Positions 1 to 13,624 are shown, counted from the stretch's first letter. The stretch is 64,000 nucleotides of DNA from Casuarius casuarius (GCA_003342895.1 PTFA01000086.1:124001-188000), one strand, 5' to 3'. A program made the numbers and translations. The notes: a model not told the origin generated them from the sequence alone.

Positions 1-1002
1 AAGGAGGAAATACCTTCAACCTGTGATCCATTTGGATTGCATAAGCTATGAATGAGGTATTGTTAGATGAATATTAAATATACATGTAAATATTAAATAT
101 TTAACGTGGTCTTTGTTCAGTTTGCCTTTCTTGTAATCCCTTTTCAATGTTCATAGAAAACAAACCTGATTTTATACTGCTTGCCAGTAGCGACCTCAAA
201 TTTTCTGTTTGTGTTAATAATATCAATTACCTGCACACATGAGTCACATTGAACTTTGTCACTATACTGGAGGAGCACTTCTTGGAATTTGTCCACAACA
301 CTTTTTGCCATGAAAACATTGCCTGCTGCTCAGAAACTTCTGAGTGGATTTACTGTTTATGCATATATAAGTCTGGAGTTTCTTCATTAAAGTTTTCCAC
401 TATAGAGCTTGAACGTTTAACTGTTCCAGGAATTTAGGCAGAGANGATGATAAAAGAACTCCGGAAGAGCGCTGTTATCAGACATGGGGATGAATGCAAC
501 CTCAATTTCTTTTTGTAACAGCCACTGGAATCCCCAAGTTTTCTGTAGACTATAAGTATATTTTAAAACCTAGATTAGTCTATACCCACAGTACATCCCC
601 TATGGCTGTGAACTGCTACTCTTTGTTTAGGACTGGGCAAACCTCCAGTGGCTGTGTTCTTACAAGGAATGCATTTTCCAGTGTTTTGATTTAATGACTA
701 TTATTCAAGCTGAAGTCAGTTCCTTTCTCACACTATTTTAGGCCCTGTGTGGTAAACCTTTGTGCCACTGTTCTTAAAAAAAAAAAAAAAAAAAAATTCT
801 GTTATTTTCTTTCTGTGCTAAAACCAGTAGAGATTATACCAAGCCCTGTAATTTATGAAATAAATGTTGGAAGTCTTTTTAATGAATTAATCCTCAATTT
901 AAATGAAGACCAAAGTTTGGTATTTATAGTGGCCTATCAACCCTCCTTTTCCTCACCCTTGTTCAGTGCAGTGGTGTCAGGAAGTTCCTGTTATGTGTGG
1001 TG
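1..1002. other. Unassigned AT-rich unique DNA
   Basis: No gene, RNA or recognisable transposon was found. The open frames are short and show no domain. The stretch contains a run of 21 A residues at 776-796 (listed separately) and one undetermined base near 445. It could be intergenic or intronic; the sequence alone does not decide. Confidence 0.5.
776..796 (+). repeat. Poly-A tract, 21 A
   Basis: An uninterrupted run of 21 A bases. It could be a simple repeat or the tail of an old retrocopy. No AATAAA-type signal sits just upstream and no gene-like sequence precedes it, so a plain homopolymer is the cautious call. Confidence 0.9.
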
Positions 1003-1190
1003 ATGTACACACAGAACAAAAGGTCCCTGCCCCAAAGGCGGACAGTTTAGATATTTCTATTGATTGAGTAAATATTGGACATTTGTCTTTTCCTGCCAGC
1101 TGCATGAAGTGATGCATTGAGGCAACTGTTAACCTGGGCAGATAAACCGTGAATTCTGAGGGAAAAGGGATTCAAGTCGGGAGACAGGTT
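1003..1190 (-). repeat. MIR-like ancient SINE remnant (weak)
   Basis: The segment gtccctgccccaaag followed by a cag-ttta-gat stretch resembles the phrase common in antisense MIR-type repeats of amniotes. About 130 bases further on, ggattcaagtcgg resembles the antisense MIR segment that reads 'gaattgaacccaggtc'. The order and spacing fit a diverged copy. This is recalled consensus similarity, not an alignment. Confidence 0.4.
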
Positions 1191-3959
1191 CGCTGTAACG
1201 GAAGGGTTATAGGAGGCAGCAAGTGAGGGAGTAACGTTCCTCCTCTCTCTTTCTCTCCCTGTATTTTTACTTCAGTATGATGCTTTATTCATCAGANTTT
1301 GCACAGAACTATCATTTGTTTTTTCCAGCCTCTACTCCATCCTTGTGCGCCTGTGAGGTTGTTCCACACCGCTGTTCTCCCGGCCAGGGGTGGGCACCGG
1401 CTGCTGGGGCCGTTGTGCTGTGGGGTTCTCGGACTAACCCGTCTTGCTCACTTGTGTTTAGGACCTTATCCAGACCATCCGATGTAGTGAGAAACCTTTC
1501 AGGAAAGTGGCTCCCTGAGATAATGTGCCAGCTCTACCATTGCATTACTCAAGACCTACATGCTAATTTCAATCTTTCAGGCATTTTAGTCCTTATTTAT
1601 CATTTAGAGTGGGCTGAAATTTTCATTTAACTAATTTAAAATTAATAGAGTTGAACATTTTATTTTTTAGAAACTGGAAAGGGAAAAGTGACTTTTTATT
1701 TCAAATTTAAAATGAAACATCTAATACAGTTTGTATTTTTAGATCTTTCTCCACACATACTTCTCTTTGGTAGGCTTAGTTATGCAGTAGGATAATTTCA
1801 TTCTAAAAATTATAAACTTCTTAAAAAATGAATGAAGTCAAGAAAATGTACCCATGGAAAATAAGATATTAGCCTCANTTTAAGGGAGAACAAAACTAGT
1901 TATGAAATCATTGCAGTAAAAAAATCTTTGTCCAGTTTTACTCTCCATTCAGTGACAACAGATCTGATGAAATGTATCTAATTAACACCCAGCAGATAAC
2001 AATTATCCAGTATAATTATAATGAGCTTGTTTGTTCTCAAATTGACAGCTTAAGCAATGTTTTATGATGTTTATTTGACCTTGACGCTAATCTGCACCCT
2101 GCTACTGTGAGCTGCCAAATGCATTGCTGTTCGGATTTCCATCTCCACCACTTGCACTCACCGCTTGTTATCANTGTTGTCACTCTGGTGTGACGTGTCC
2201 TGCACCGTCTCTCCGTGACTGCCACAATGTCACTCCGATCCCTCACAACTGCTGTGCGGCGGCACCCGGTTGGTGCCCCTCTGCTGCCTGTCCATCTCTG
2301 TCTGCACATAAGCAGNGTTAAACAGCTGCCTCTGTAAGAACCACAGACCAAAGTACAGCATAGGACTTGCAGCTGGAGAAGACGTTCGCTGTTAGAAAAT
2401 AAATCACTGAATGTATCTGAGTTTTTACAAGTAGTCAATGTGGATTTTACAACAACAGCCTTACAAGCTGGTTTCTATTAAAAGGTANCAGAGAGTTCAA
2501 TAACCGAACATCTTTACTGATACAATAGATGCATTTGGTTTTGATCCACGCTGACTAGTTTAGGAGGATTTTTATTTTCCCAAAAGGCAGAATAAAATTT
2601 GTTGGTATCCTGTAAATAACTACGACAGTCTTGTGTGTCAGTACCTGGCTGCCATAATCATTTTTATAGTAATACTGTATGAGACTACCTATATCCTGTC
2701 ATTTTAACCAATAGTTATCTGGGATAAAATTTCAAATTAATTTTCAAGGTGGATTTTCCCTTTGCTAGGGAGAGGCACACCTAATCAGATGGGCATTGCG
2801 GAGGAGAAGAGTGGAAGGATCTCACCTGCCTCGGACACTTAGTGAGGACTAAGGTGGTCATTGGTTTCAAGCCCTGTCTTTGACTTACCNGGTCGCTTAG
2901 GGTGGGACTTCTTTCTCTGCTGGCAAAATGGAGCTGAGCACAACTGTTTCCTCACCCCTTTCCTGTCTCCTTTTGGAGTGAAGTGCTGCCTTCTTGTAGT
3001 GTATATTCTACTGCACTGCATTTTTAATTTTTAGGATATTAGTGCCTTCTAATTAAAGGGCACTTCTGCAATTCTGTTTCTACTAAGAATGAGGGGGGGA
3101 AAAGTGTTCCTGGAAATACTGAACTAATGTTTGGATGGTCCAACTGTCTTTACAGTGGTGGCATATTTTTCTGTGTTTGCAAACTAGGAATCTTGAAGCA
3201 GCTGACTAGGCAGATCAGTCTTCCTGGCACAATGGCTCTTAACAAATTTTTTTCTCCATTCCTTCATTTGAAATGTAGCTGAGTTAATTACAGCAGTTAT
3301 TTTCCATCTGGAAAGGAGGAAGGAGCCACTCCCTCCTGAATTCTTTTAAATCTTCTTCCAGAAGGCTCTGGTCTGAGTGATGCAATCATTTTTTTCCCCC
3401 TGAGGAATCAACCACTTCCAGTAGTCACCAGCCTGGAAAGCAAGTCGAGTTTACAGATTTTCAGTTCTAATTCTTCATCTACATTTTTCACTGTGAGTGT
3501 TCTGACTGTTCAAGGGCTCCGGTGATGTTGGTTATACTGCAGCATACGATAATTAGGTACCACTTTAGCAAAATCAGCATATGTAAGTTCTAGTAATTTG
3601 AAGGGTATAACATAATGAGGAATAGCACCTGAATAAAGCTGTAGTTCCCTCATGTTGTGTCTCACCTTCCTTGTGTTTCAAGATTCAGAATGAAGAGATT
3701 TCTAAACTGTAGAAATTGGTGCCGTCCAACTTCGCATGCCATATACCTTGTGAACCAGATTTATGTTGGGGGTTGCTTAACTGAAACAAATTTTAATTTA
3801 GCTAGGAACAAATACGAAACCTCTCCAAAACAGGCTTTTGTCTGATATTTCTGGGCTTTTGTGATTCCATTATGGAGAGCAATAGCTTGGGAACAGCTTT
3901 TCTTATCGTATGTCTTGTCGTTTTCACTTCAAGGTAGTATTACAATGTGCAGTGGTGTG
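1191..3959. other. Unassigned unique DNA
   Basis: No gene is supported. The longest open frame is about 133 codons on the minus strand at 2037-2438; it contains undetermined bases and no recognisable domain, so it was left out. Several single undetermined bases occur here (1297, 1878, 2174, 2316, 2488, 2890). No repeat family was recognised. Confidence 0.5.
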
Positions 3960-4060
3960 TAAGACTGCGTAATAACTATTATTATTTGTTAAGCATTGTC
4001 TTATACAGCGCTGAGAACACGGGGTCTCTATCCCACGTGGATCGTTAATTTGGGTGCACA
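3960..4060 (+). repeat. Ancient SINE-like remnant (weak)
   Basis: An ATT-rich stretch is followed by acagcgctgagaacacgggg and a tctc-tatcccacg segment. This resembles the 'tacagcgcctagcacaa(t/c)gggg' phrase found in ancient MIR-like repeats of birds, turtles and crocodilians. Only about 60 bases are readable. Confidence 0.4.
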
Positions 4061-5724
4061 AGATTTTTCAAATGCTAAGCGCCCTTGATGATTAGAGAGA
4101 GGTTATCACAAAGTGCTTCATTTATATTTAATATTTTTTTCTAAATGAAGAAATTGAACTTCAAACCTGAATCTGGGTAACTGTAGTAGATTTATGATGA
4201 GGTAAAGAATGTCAAATGATGTAAGCAAGTCGTTCCTCAACTTGAATTGATTGAGAAGAGACTTAGAAAAATCTTCTGAATGTGCTATCACCATTTCAAG
4301 TTTGCAAGGACTGTATACAACATATGTGATTCTTCCTCCTCTCAACCTTCAGTTTTAGATGGCAGTACTGCCAAACCAGATTCTGGTGTCTGGGATCTTA
4401 GATGTTGCAATGAGATCTTTTACTTTTAGGATGATTCCTATCTGCATTCAAAAGCCAAGGTAATGAAATGCCAGACTCTTAGCTTCATTAATTGAGATAT
4501 ACCATTTGAAACTAGCTGATAAGGTTCTGGGTTGGTGGAAGGAGAAGGTTGCATGTATTATTTTTGTCTCCTTTGTGAGCAGGATTCTGTAGAGGCAAAT
4601 TTCCATTCAAGTTAAACCCAGAGAGCTTTGTGTATCTATTACTGTTGCATAATGTAATACAGGGAACAAATTTTGGAAATGCATCAATTAGCTTCATAAT
4701 AAGAAATATCTCAAAGAGACCTTACAGTATTATCTGACCTTTAAAATAAAACAGAATTCACTCAAATGCCAGAGGAACAGATTCAGTGCTTTTTTGCCTT
4801 CTAATTCATAGAGTAGCTCCCATAGAATTAATAAAGAATAATTTTTCGGGGGGGGGGAAAAGTGAACATATGGCTCATTATTATTGACTTCAAACCACAA
4901 CCAGAACATTATCTAAATAACTCCAGAATACCAGCAGTATGTTCTCAAGCATCTAGTACATTTGAGCATGACTCCTCAAATGCTTTGAGACCAGACCTTA
5001 TCCGCTACGTGTTCTCCATGGTAGATCTCNAATAAACACTCTTGTCTACATTCTGATCTCTTTTTACTTTATCTCTAAAGAAATATTGTAGTGCTTGAAA
5101 GCACCAGCCTTCATCTCTAACCCCATTAAAATCCTTTATATTGAGAGTTTTCTAAAGGTGCCATAAATATTTTAAGTGGGTTTGAAGTGACATTACAAGT
5201 TTTTAGCTTGGGAACATTTTTCATAAACTGAAGAGGTTTTTTTTTTTTCCTTGGTTTCCTGTGGTGTTGGCTCTTCTGCACTTAAATTGGTCTGTTTCTT
5301 TTTCAGTGTAATTTTCCAGTTCCTTACTCATGGTCTCTCAAATCTCCATGAGCTAAGTAAATAGATGTAGTGGGATGAGCTGAGAACTTAAGACTTGCAA
5401 AAGCTTCCTGTTCACAGGCACAAATAATCTAACTTTCCCCCCAAAGTTTTCTGCTGATTTTAGTGGCCAGAAGTCTCCCCAGCCTGCGCTGGCTGCAGAC
5501 ATTTTGCTTTCTAACACTGGGACAGGCAGAGTGGTGTTCCCTGGGCTGCTTCCCCTGTGCCAGGGACGTCAGGTAGCCGTGAACCGCTGCAGGAGGAGAG
5601 GGGCTGGGACCGAGTGCGCTGGGCAGGAGACGCGGAGCGCTGGGCATTGAAATCTCTTGCTCATCTAATTTAGCTGTCAGCCATTTTATTCCTCTCCCTT
5701 TGATTGATGTCTCTATTTAAATGC
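4061..5724. other. Unassigned unique DNA with a G10 run
   Basis: No gene or transposon was recognised. There is a homopolymer of 10 G at 4848-4857. A GC-richer patch at about 5470-5645 has a 72-codon minus-strand open frame with low-complexity Pro/Ser/Ala content and no domain, and it was not called. Confidence 0.5.
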
Positions 5725-5850
5725 CTTAAGAACTGGGACTTTTTCTCAGCAGGGGTTTGTACAGTGCCTTGCATGTGGGATCCTGACCTTGTCTGGGGCC
5801 CTCTGTGCTTCTGAGAAGGAAGTAATAGTATAATAGACTTATTATATGTT
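5725..5850 (+). repeat. Ancient MIR-like repeat, 3' part
   Basis: The phrase tttgtacagtgccttgcatg, then a ggatcctgacc-type stretch and ggggccctctgtgct, then an AT-rich tail with taatagtataataga, match the order of a widespread amniote repeat: 'tgtacagcgcctagcacaatgggg ... ggcctctaggcgctac ... aataataata'. The match is degenerate but colinear over about 110 bases. Confidence 0.55.
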
Positions 5851-6791
5851 GGAGCAACATTTAAAGAAGCTCATGTATCTGAATCTGACAGATGTGNTTA
5901 TGAAGGGCTGCCATTGCTCCAAGTTAGCATATCCAAAAAGCGAAAAGGGGGCTCACTTCAGCTTCCCTTTCCTGGCCTGTTCGCTCAGAGGAAAGAGGAG
6001 AAACTGGCTATTTGGGCATAAAAAGGAAGAGACTGCCTTTACTAGAAAGAAAATCAAGAAAACAAAAGTTCCCAAGCCAACACCTGCCCTGCGCAGGCGC
6101 CACGCTCTGGTCACAGCTCTGTGCTGAACCCCACGCTGCGGAGACTGCTGGCTCCCTTGCTGCCTTTAGGAAGCTCTCTTGCTGTCTTGCTAATAAAATT
6201 ATCCTTAGGAGGCAGCCTGATGTCTTTGCTGGCTGCCTTTGCTTTCTTTTTCTGTTTTTTTCTCTTGATGAGTCATTCTACCAGCTTATACCCTATCATC
6301 AGATAAACCAGACAGTGAAGTCACGGGGGTTGCCTGAGAGCAGAATTGGCCCTGTTATCCACAACCTCTGTGTCTGCCTTGTCATTGATAACACACCGCT
6401 CGGGGCTGGCCTTCCCAGCGCCCTGGAAAATCACTGGGCTCAAGAAGCCTCCCACCCAAACAAAAATATCTGTTGAAGTTTCTTGGGGGGGGGGGGGGGG
6501 TTGTTTTTAAGTTTGGTAAAATGCTTCCAGATGAAAACAGGAAATAACACAAACAGAACGGGTGTTGTATTTTATCAACATAGGAGGGAGAATAAACTGT
6601 CTGATAGTATCCCTTTAACTGTGTGCATCAGCTTCAGCCTATGGAAATCAGCAATGCCAGGAAACTTCATTAGTCTTCTAGTTTATACTTTGTCAGAATT
6701 AATGAGAGGATAGAAGGTATTAATCGTTGTTTATTAACTCAGTGCAGCAGCAAGCTGGAATTGTCATTTGCAGGAACGTGAGGAGACAGAT
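5851..6791. other. Unassigned DNA with small GC patch
   Basis: An open frame of 154 codons lies on the plus strand at 6012-6476, overlapped by two shorter ones. None encodes a recognisable domain and no conserved splice arrangement is obvious. A G16 homopolymer lies at 6485-6500. I call no gene. Confidence 0.45.
6485..6500 (+). repeat. Poly-G tract, 16 G
   Basis: An uninterrupted run of 16 G. Long G homopolymers are prone to sequencing length errors and can adopt G-quadruplex-type structure. No function is implied. Confidence 0.9.
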
Positions 6792-6970
6792 GGTCTTTGC
6801 CCCACAGAGCTTGTCTAGAGGCAAGCTGGACCAAAGATGAGAAGGAAGCAAGGATGAGTGAAGTTACTTTTCCAAGATTGTATCATAGGTCAGTGGCTTC
6901 CTAGGAACAGCAACCAAGCTTTTCTGATTGCCAGAGAACTGTTCTCTCTGCCGAACCGCAGTACCCGTCA
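6792..6970 (-). repeat. MIR-like SINE, antisense
   Basis: Four landmarks appear in the right order for an antisense MIR-type element. These are ctttgccccacagagcttgt (like 'tccctgccccaaagagctta'), agtgaagttacttttccaag (like 'gtgaagtgacttgcccaag'), a tcataggtcagtgg stretch (like 'acacagcaggtcagtgg'), and gaactgttctctctgccg near the end. The colinearity over about 170 bases is the main support. It is diverged and non-coding. Confidence 0.6.
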
Positions 6971-8864
6971 ATGTAAACACTAAGAGACGTATGACTTTGA
7001 TAGCGCTGATGGCTTGTGGTCAACTCAGTTGAAAATGCAAACTGGAATAACAAAGGGCAGCTGGTCTTTTGGGATCTTTAGTAATCTGATGAGGAATTCC
7101 ATAATAACTGCTGATATGAAATCTTTTACAGGTCTAACTACTTGCTTCAATAAAGGAAAAGAAAAGGCAGAACAGGAAAGGCACTAAGTCTTGCAAAACC
7201 ATAGTCTCCATAGAGACCCCTCTTCCTTTCTTTTGGTATTTTTAACAAGAGGAAAACCTTTTCATTGCTTAGCTGGCCAGTTCTAAGAGCTGTGCTTGTC
7301 GATGTGCTTTGGTAAGGCTAAAGTGACTNAGTTACATCATTGCTCAGGAGTGATCGTCCTTTTGGTTCAAAACTGATGCATTGTCTTTAATAATATTTTT
7401 NTAACATCCAGCCTACCAAACACGGAGCGGAGCCCCAGGCTTCTGAGCATCGTACAAACAGTATAAAAAGATGCTTTCTTTTGTGTCCCCAGTCCAGGAA
7501 ACCTTAATGCATCTCCTCTAAAGGTACCTTCTGACAGTATGCTAGGAGAAAGGAGGATCAGAGCTCCCATGTGCTGCTTGCTAGGCTGCTCTTCAGGTCG
7601 TGTTTGCAGAGTCTGCAGAGACTGACTCACTAACACTGAGCCAGTGTCAGTTAAATTCTGTCACTTAGGAAGGAGAACCTGATGTTTTGCAGACTCATCT
7701 CAGGATTATAGTCCAAAAGGTGACTAGATTAAATCGTATGTTAAAGTGATCGTCTTCCACTATTTTGCCACTCTGATTCTATCTTGCCAACTGTCTGGCT
7801 GTGCCCTCGGTGCCTTGATTATTTTGCTGTGAATCTGGCTTACACTGTTTGTCACACTGACGGAGGATAAGCTGCGTGTGTGTTTTTTCCTTTTTCTTCT
7901 CTCTGTCTTTCCATTTTTTTTCTCCTCTCATTTTCCCAGTGTGGCATTTAGGAAGGAGGCTGAAAATATTGAACAAACTGCTGATGTCCCCAAGATTCAA
8001 ATGTGTGAAAAAGACTCGCAAATGAGTCTAGCACACTCAGAAACATTCTTAACATCTGTTCACGCAGGAGTACCAATTCCCTTTCTCGGAAAGCACAATT
8101 TGTCCTCCCTGTTATTTAAAACTGCAGATTTCTTTAGATTTGAATAATATCAAAGTGGAGCTAAGAAAATAAACTCTCTAATTATGGATGTAACATTTAC
8201 AATGGGAGGTGTGGATAATACAGAATTATAGAGTTGTAATTGCCAGGTGCCCTTGGCTTTCCCTATACTGTAAGCCTTCTCNTTTAGCAACATGGGAAGG
8301 GCCATGAAGTTACCATCCACAGTTGTAAACCCTGTGGGTTGTGTCCCCTGGACTGGTAGATATGGGGTTAGTGACTGTTCTTACAAGGGAGGAAAATGGC
8401 AACTGTTTCTCTCTGAAAACTCATTTCCTGCTAGGATGAAGCAAAGGTGCCTTACAATTTAATAAAAATAATTCTAGTCTTGATTTATTTTCNTATATAT
8501 TCCTAATGAGGAAAATCTCACTAACTCACTCTAGTTTTCCCTGTCAGTAAACATTTCAGGATTTGGTCCCCAAAATGTAGTTACAGAACTCTCAACACTT
8601 CTGCAATTTAGTGAGAGAAAGGCTATAAATAGCCAGCTGGAGGCACAGCAGGGAGAACCCGGGGGTCCGAGCTTCCACTCTCTCTCTTTAACCACAGTAA
8701 AGAACTGCAGACATAAAAATGACAATTGGAAAAAAACCCCACAACTGGTAACCCTGAAAATGAAGGAAAAATAAGTAAAATAAATGCAACGTTTAATAAA
8801 AATGATAAACCGCCTCAGCAGTTTAATGGGCTTTAGTTTTAAAGACTGCTGCAGTAACCTTCAC

Positions 8865-9005
8865 TTGCTCCCGCAGGGCTCGGGGATGAAGTCATTGCTC
8901 AGGGCAGCCGCGCTGAGCCTGCCTCCCTTCCGCGCAGCCGTCGCGCTTTGCAAGGCGGCTCTGCGCGTGCGGCAGAGGAGGGTTCTGCCGGGGGATCGCT
9001 GAGTG
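8865..9005. promoter_or_regulatory. Small CpG-rich patch
   Basis: About 140 bases rich in C+G with roughly ten CpG dinucleotides (for example cgctgagcctgcctccc and ctctgcgcgtgcgg), set in AT-rich DNA. It is too short to be a classical CpG island. It may be a GC-biased remnant or a small regulatory patch. No exon was recognised. Confidence 0.25.
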
Positions 9006-10256
9006 TCTTAGGGAGAGATCAGAGCAAAGTTATCCCTGTGTCTCCGTGGCTAAATCCTACCGTTGGCTGGGATTGCAGCGTGCTGTGAGCTGAGCGTAGG
9101 TTTTTGAGGACAGTTTTAGTGCAGCCAGATGAGAAGTCTGTGCAATAGCATGAGCATTCCAGGGAATGGGACCACTTCACTTAATCACAATTAATCAATT
9201 ATCATTCCCCATTCAAGTGACTTTTATTGCTACAAATGCTTGCGATGGTAGCAATAATGGCTCTATGGCAATTATTCCACCTTTTCAAACCTGTACTACT
9301 GCTTTTAGTTCTTTTTGATAGAGAAATTATGTAAGTCACAAGTCTTATTGCTGATGCAGTACTAAAAGATGAAATACTTTTCCTCTGGAAGGTTAATGTA
9401 CAGCAAGTCTCCCTATGATTAGGAACAAAACTATACCAGCAGGTGGGACACAACTAGAACAGAAAAAATCTGTGAAATTCAAGCTTAAAACAGGCAATAA
9501 AACTAGCAATGGCATTTCAGCTTAGAGGCCTCCTGCAGGAATGATCTGTATTACCAAGGAAAAGTCTACTGGAATATGCTTGTNTTTTCAAGAGTGATTA
9601 GATTCTGCAACTTTGATAACTGTTTTCCAGCTGTATATGGGTCCTAAAAGTCTGATGAGTGCTGTTTCCNAAGAAAGAAGAATTTTGAATGTAACCTCTA
9701 ACAGGAGCACAAGGACAGGGGTTAAATCCAATCATATTTGATACTGTTTGGATCTTCAAGGAACCTTGGAAATTAATAGATTCCAAGTAGGAGCCCAGAA
9801 GGAGGCTGAGTGGTTTGGGCACATGAACTTCACGGCTTTGCATGTCCTGTTTGTTTATCTTGGACTGGTTAGGATTTAACTGTTCAGAATCTATTTTGCA
9901 GTCAGTCAGGACCACTGTGAGGTGAACCTCCAGGTGCAAGCATCNAGTGCCTGTTTCTATTCCTGTGATTTGCCTATTATCCCTTTCCATTTCAGCAACA
10001 AATTGGTATCTTGATATTTGTCTAGCTATTCTGGTTGTTCTTACTGCTTGTAAAAAGCTTAATATTGGACTAACCAAAACCAGCTGAATTGTTGATATTT
10101 GGTACTCTGATTTCTCCANGCCCTTTGCCTTTCCCTGCCATGTTTTTCCATTTGAAGTATGCAGTGTTTCCCACCCAGCATGCATAACCATTCAGTGGCC
10201 AGCTCCCTGGCCTTCTGCAGTGTGGCTACTGCCTCATTCACACTCAAACGTGTGCC

Positions 10257-10280
10257 TATATATATATGTGTATATATATT
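10257..10280. repeat. TA-rich microsatellite
   Basis: Alternating T and A interrupted by one tgtg unit. A simple repeat. Confidence 0.85.
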
Positions 10281-13200
10281 AGTATGTAGGCAACCCTCAA
10301 AGTGGTCCCAGCTCAGGAATGCAGGCGGGTGTTTAAACATGCTGGTGCGTGAGCAATTCCACTTGACGTTAGCAGTATTTCTTACACCTTTCAAGTTGAC
10401 GTTCTTTGCTGGATGAGGTCCTATGAGGTGGCCTCTTGCAGTAGCAAACAGTTGAGTGGTAACAAACTGCTGCTGTGTCCACTTGCCACTGAGGCTGTGC
10501 TTGCTGACTCCTCATTGCTAACACCCACTGCATACCTGGAAAACCCTGGCTGTTGGCATCTTTCCATCTTGTTAGCCGCATACTGCTCGTGGTTTGCCTG
10601 AACTTGGCTTCGCGTTGTACTGAGTTTCTCTTTGGGATTGTTAGGAATGGCAGTGTTCTATCAAAGAAAAACCAAAGGCTCTGGGACTAAAAATATCTTC
10701 CAGAGACCTCTTAAAGAACAATTTCTTCTGTGGTCCTAAAAAGGACCTATGAAAGGCCTAAATCCCTAAAAGGCCTGCATGAAAAGCCATTGGAACAGTG
10801 GAAAAGTCTGCTCACCCTGCCCCACCTTCTAATCCAAGGCTCTGTAAATCCTGGGAATGTCTCTGTAATGGAGGGAGGAGGACGAGAATGGATTACGAAG
10901 GACAGATAGCTGCTGCTTAAATCCATCTGATGAGTCTTCTGCTGAAGCTGGTAGGAACTCTCAGCTGATATTTTTCTAGTGGCAGATGTGATGGAAGAGA
11001 AGCTGTTCTCTGCGGAAGTGCCCACTGAGTGGCATAGGACATTGCTTGTGCAGTGTGAAACACTGAACTTGAAATCAATGGTAATTGCCATATTGCTTAG
11101 ACAACCATGATTACCTCAGCTCTGTGGGCTATTTTGCTTAGGAGGAGGCAATTTAGCACTTTTCTGTTTGATAACCACAGCAAAAATACCCTCCAACTTT
11201 CTTTATGCATAAATCTCTGTTCCGCCTGTTTTTCCATCCTAATTACCAGCACATAAGCACTTCTCTTTATTTCCCAAGCAACCCCTGCTCCATGTTCGAT
11301 CATCATCTTTGGAAATAGACCCTTGCCTTCGAATTTCTTGATGTTAAACCAGCAAACACAGGAAGAGAGTCCACTGGTCTCTTCTTGGCTTGTCCTTTGG
11401 TGTGCACCTCTAGCTCTATGGGTGGCTTGGGTGATGAAAGATTGGTGCTGTAATATCCGCCTTAGAAACTGACTGTTTACATCTCACACCGCTCTGTAAC
11501 GTGTCTAAACCGAGCCTGTAAAAATTCTGTACCTACCTGTCTTTTTTTGGAAGTTTTGGCCCAATAAAGAGGGATTATCCTGTTTCTGTCTATTTTTGAT
11601 GGCAAGGCCCATTGCATAGATCTTGTCTACCTTGTTCCCTGCAGTTCCAAGCACATGTCGTCAGTGCTTATAAAAGTAATGCTGCTTTTATGCAGAGCTG
11701 ATCACAGAGATAGTAAATCCCTTTGCAACTTTATAAGCAAGTGAGAGGAAGAGCTACAAAGCAAACCTAGCATGCTTCCTATTCTAACATTGGGACTTTT
11801 TAGAAAATATGTTGTATAACAAGAACTTTGCCTTTCTGTTTGTTTTTTAGTTCAGTACATCTTTTTGTTTTGGTTTGTTTTTTTTTTTCCCTCATATCTC
11901 CTTCTCACAAGTCTGTCAATGGTGAGGTGCAAGTGGGAAAAGTCAAGACTTTTGGTGTAAGACAGGTTTGCAAAATAACCTCAGTATTTCACAGTAAGGG
12001 GAAATCAATAAAGCCGGGGGAAAAAGAATAGGTATATTAATAAACTGAGACTGCCTACAGTGGGGTCATGAGCTAAATGTAGCTCATGTACCTGCAGCTT
12101 GAAAGATCGTTTGAGGCACTAGAGCCANTACATGATGGGAAACTTAGAAACATGGCCTACTTGCAGCTAGACACAAAAGATATAGGTTGCTGGGTTCTTT
12201 TTCTGGGNGGTGGTGGTTCCTCAATAGGATGCAAAAGTAATAACTCCAGAAAAGAAATGTGACACATGGACAAACTTTCAGCCCAGACTCCTCAACTGCA
12301 ATTTACTAGGTAACTAGATTCTGTGAAAATGGCAAAATGCGCTTAAATCATTCAGAGTTTTCTGATGTCAAGTACGCCGTGATTTGGGAGGATAAGGAAC
12401 TTTTAGGACTTGGTTTTCAATATCTGAAATTATTGTGGATAGTTCTCTTGTTGGCTCCATAAATAGCTGCAAAGGAAGTGTCAGCTGTCTGTGCATGAAC
12501 ACTCTCAGAAGTTCCCCAGGATGCTTACATTTAGTCTCAAATTATACCACACTTTTGCATTTTCTTTTCTAGTATGGATATCCAAATTCTCTTTTCCACT
12601 GTGCTTATTGCCAAAGTATCTAAGACTAAGAATAAAAGGCAGCATAAATCCAGGGGTAAATTCATAGAAACAGGGAGACTATGTCAATATAAATATAAGC
12701 AAATCTAGTGCATTTAAAAGGTGCTAGCTTTTTGAAGGATGTAGCTGGCTGCATGCTTTTTTCCTTCATACAAATGGCTGTATCATCATTTAAGCTATGT
12801 CAGAAAGTGAATTAAATTTATGCTAGATTAATGATCCCTAAGCGAGTTACTGAAAAATATAGGAATGGGTATTAAATAAGCTAGGCTCGATGACAAATAT
12901 ATAAAATCTCTGACTGGTATACTCACAAGTTGAATCCTTGTGTCTCTAATTTTTGTCGTTGGTTTATGTCTCCTTCTGATATTTTAATCTGGCTGGAGAA
13001 GAATGTCCCTTATTTGTTTACACTGCTCTGAATATTAACACCGCCTTCTACACTGCAGTGCTTGAAACTCTGTAAGGAAACTTCTTAAAGGAAGATTACC
13101 CAGCATGTAGAAATTACAAGAAAAAAAGAATAATCACAATTGCATAGAAAAGGGACTATTAAAGAGTGTATTTTCGGTGTACATAGGAAGGGAAGGAGTG

Positions 13201-13624
13201 AGAAGAAGGGTCATTATGTAGAACTATTGTTCTCTACATCATTCAAGACTCAGACAGTTGACTTATTCATATCTTGACCACAATACTTTTCTACTTTAGT
13301 ATACCACTTCTGTAAGATTTTGTAATTTCCTTGGCTTTTCTCTAATAGGACAAACTAATTAGACCTGATTAGTTTTCAGATTGCATTAAACTTGATCCCT
13401 ATGTATAGAAAACACTGAATCCAATTAAAGGCCACAGCAATCATCTGAGAAATGTGCAGATAGGACAGTTGTACACTAAAACACAAATGCCTGCTGGTTT
13501 TAGAATTTCAATGTCCTCTGCTGTTTAATGCAAAATGAAAATGTGAGGGAGGAAAGCTACTCACTTTTATAGCGTTCACGTTGCTAAGAGCTCCTGTGTG
13601 CAGAGGAAGTTTGTGTGGGGCTCT

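Larger units (their letters stand above)
6971..13624. other. Long unassigned unique stretch
   Basis: No gene is supported over about 6.6 kb. A 197-codon minus-strand open frame at 9598-10191 (three undetermined bases, no domain) and a 114-codon one at 10747-11091 were examined and not called. There is a TA-rich microsatellite at 10257-10280 and single undetermined bases at about a dozen positions. T-rich tracts lie near 7880-7925 and 11870-11890. No transposon was recognised. Confidence 0.5.

Noticed and set aside
776..796. Poly-A tail of a processed pseudogene
   Set aside because: No gene-like sequence or polyadenylation signal precedes it.
6012..6476. 154-codon plus-strand frame
   Set aside because: No recognisable domain and overlapping frames are equally plausible; no support for coding.
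9598..10191. 197-codon minus-strand open frame as a gene
   Set aside because: Three undetermined codons, no domain and no exon structure.
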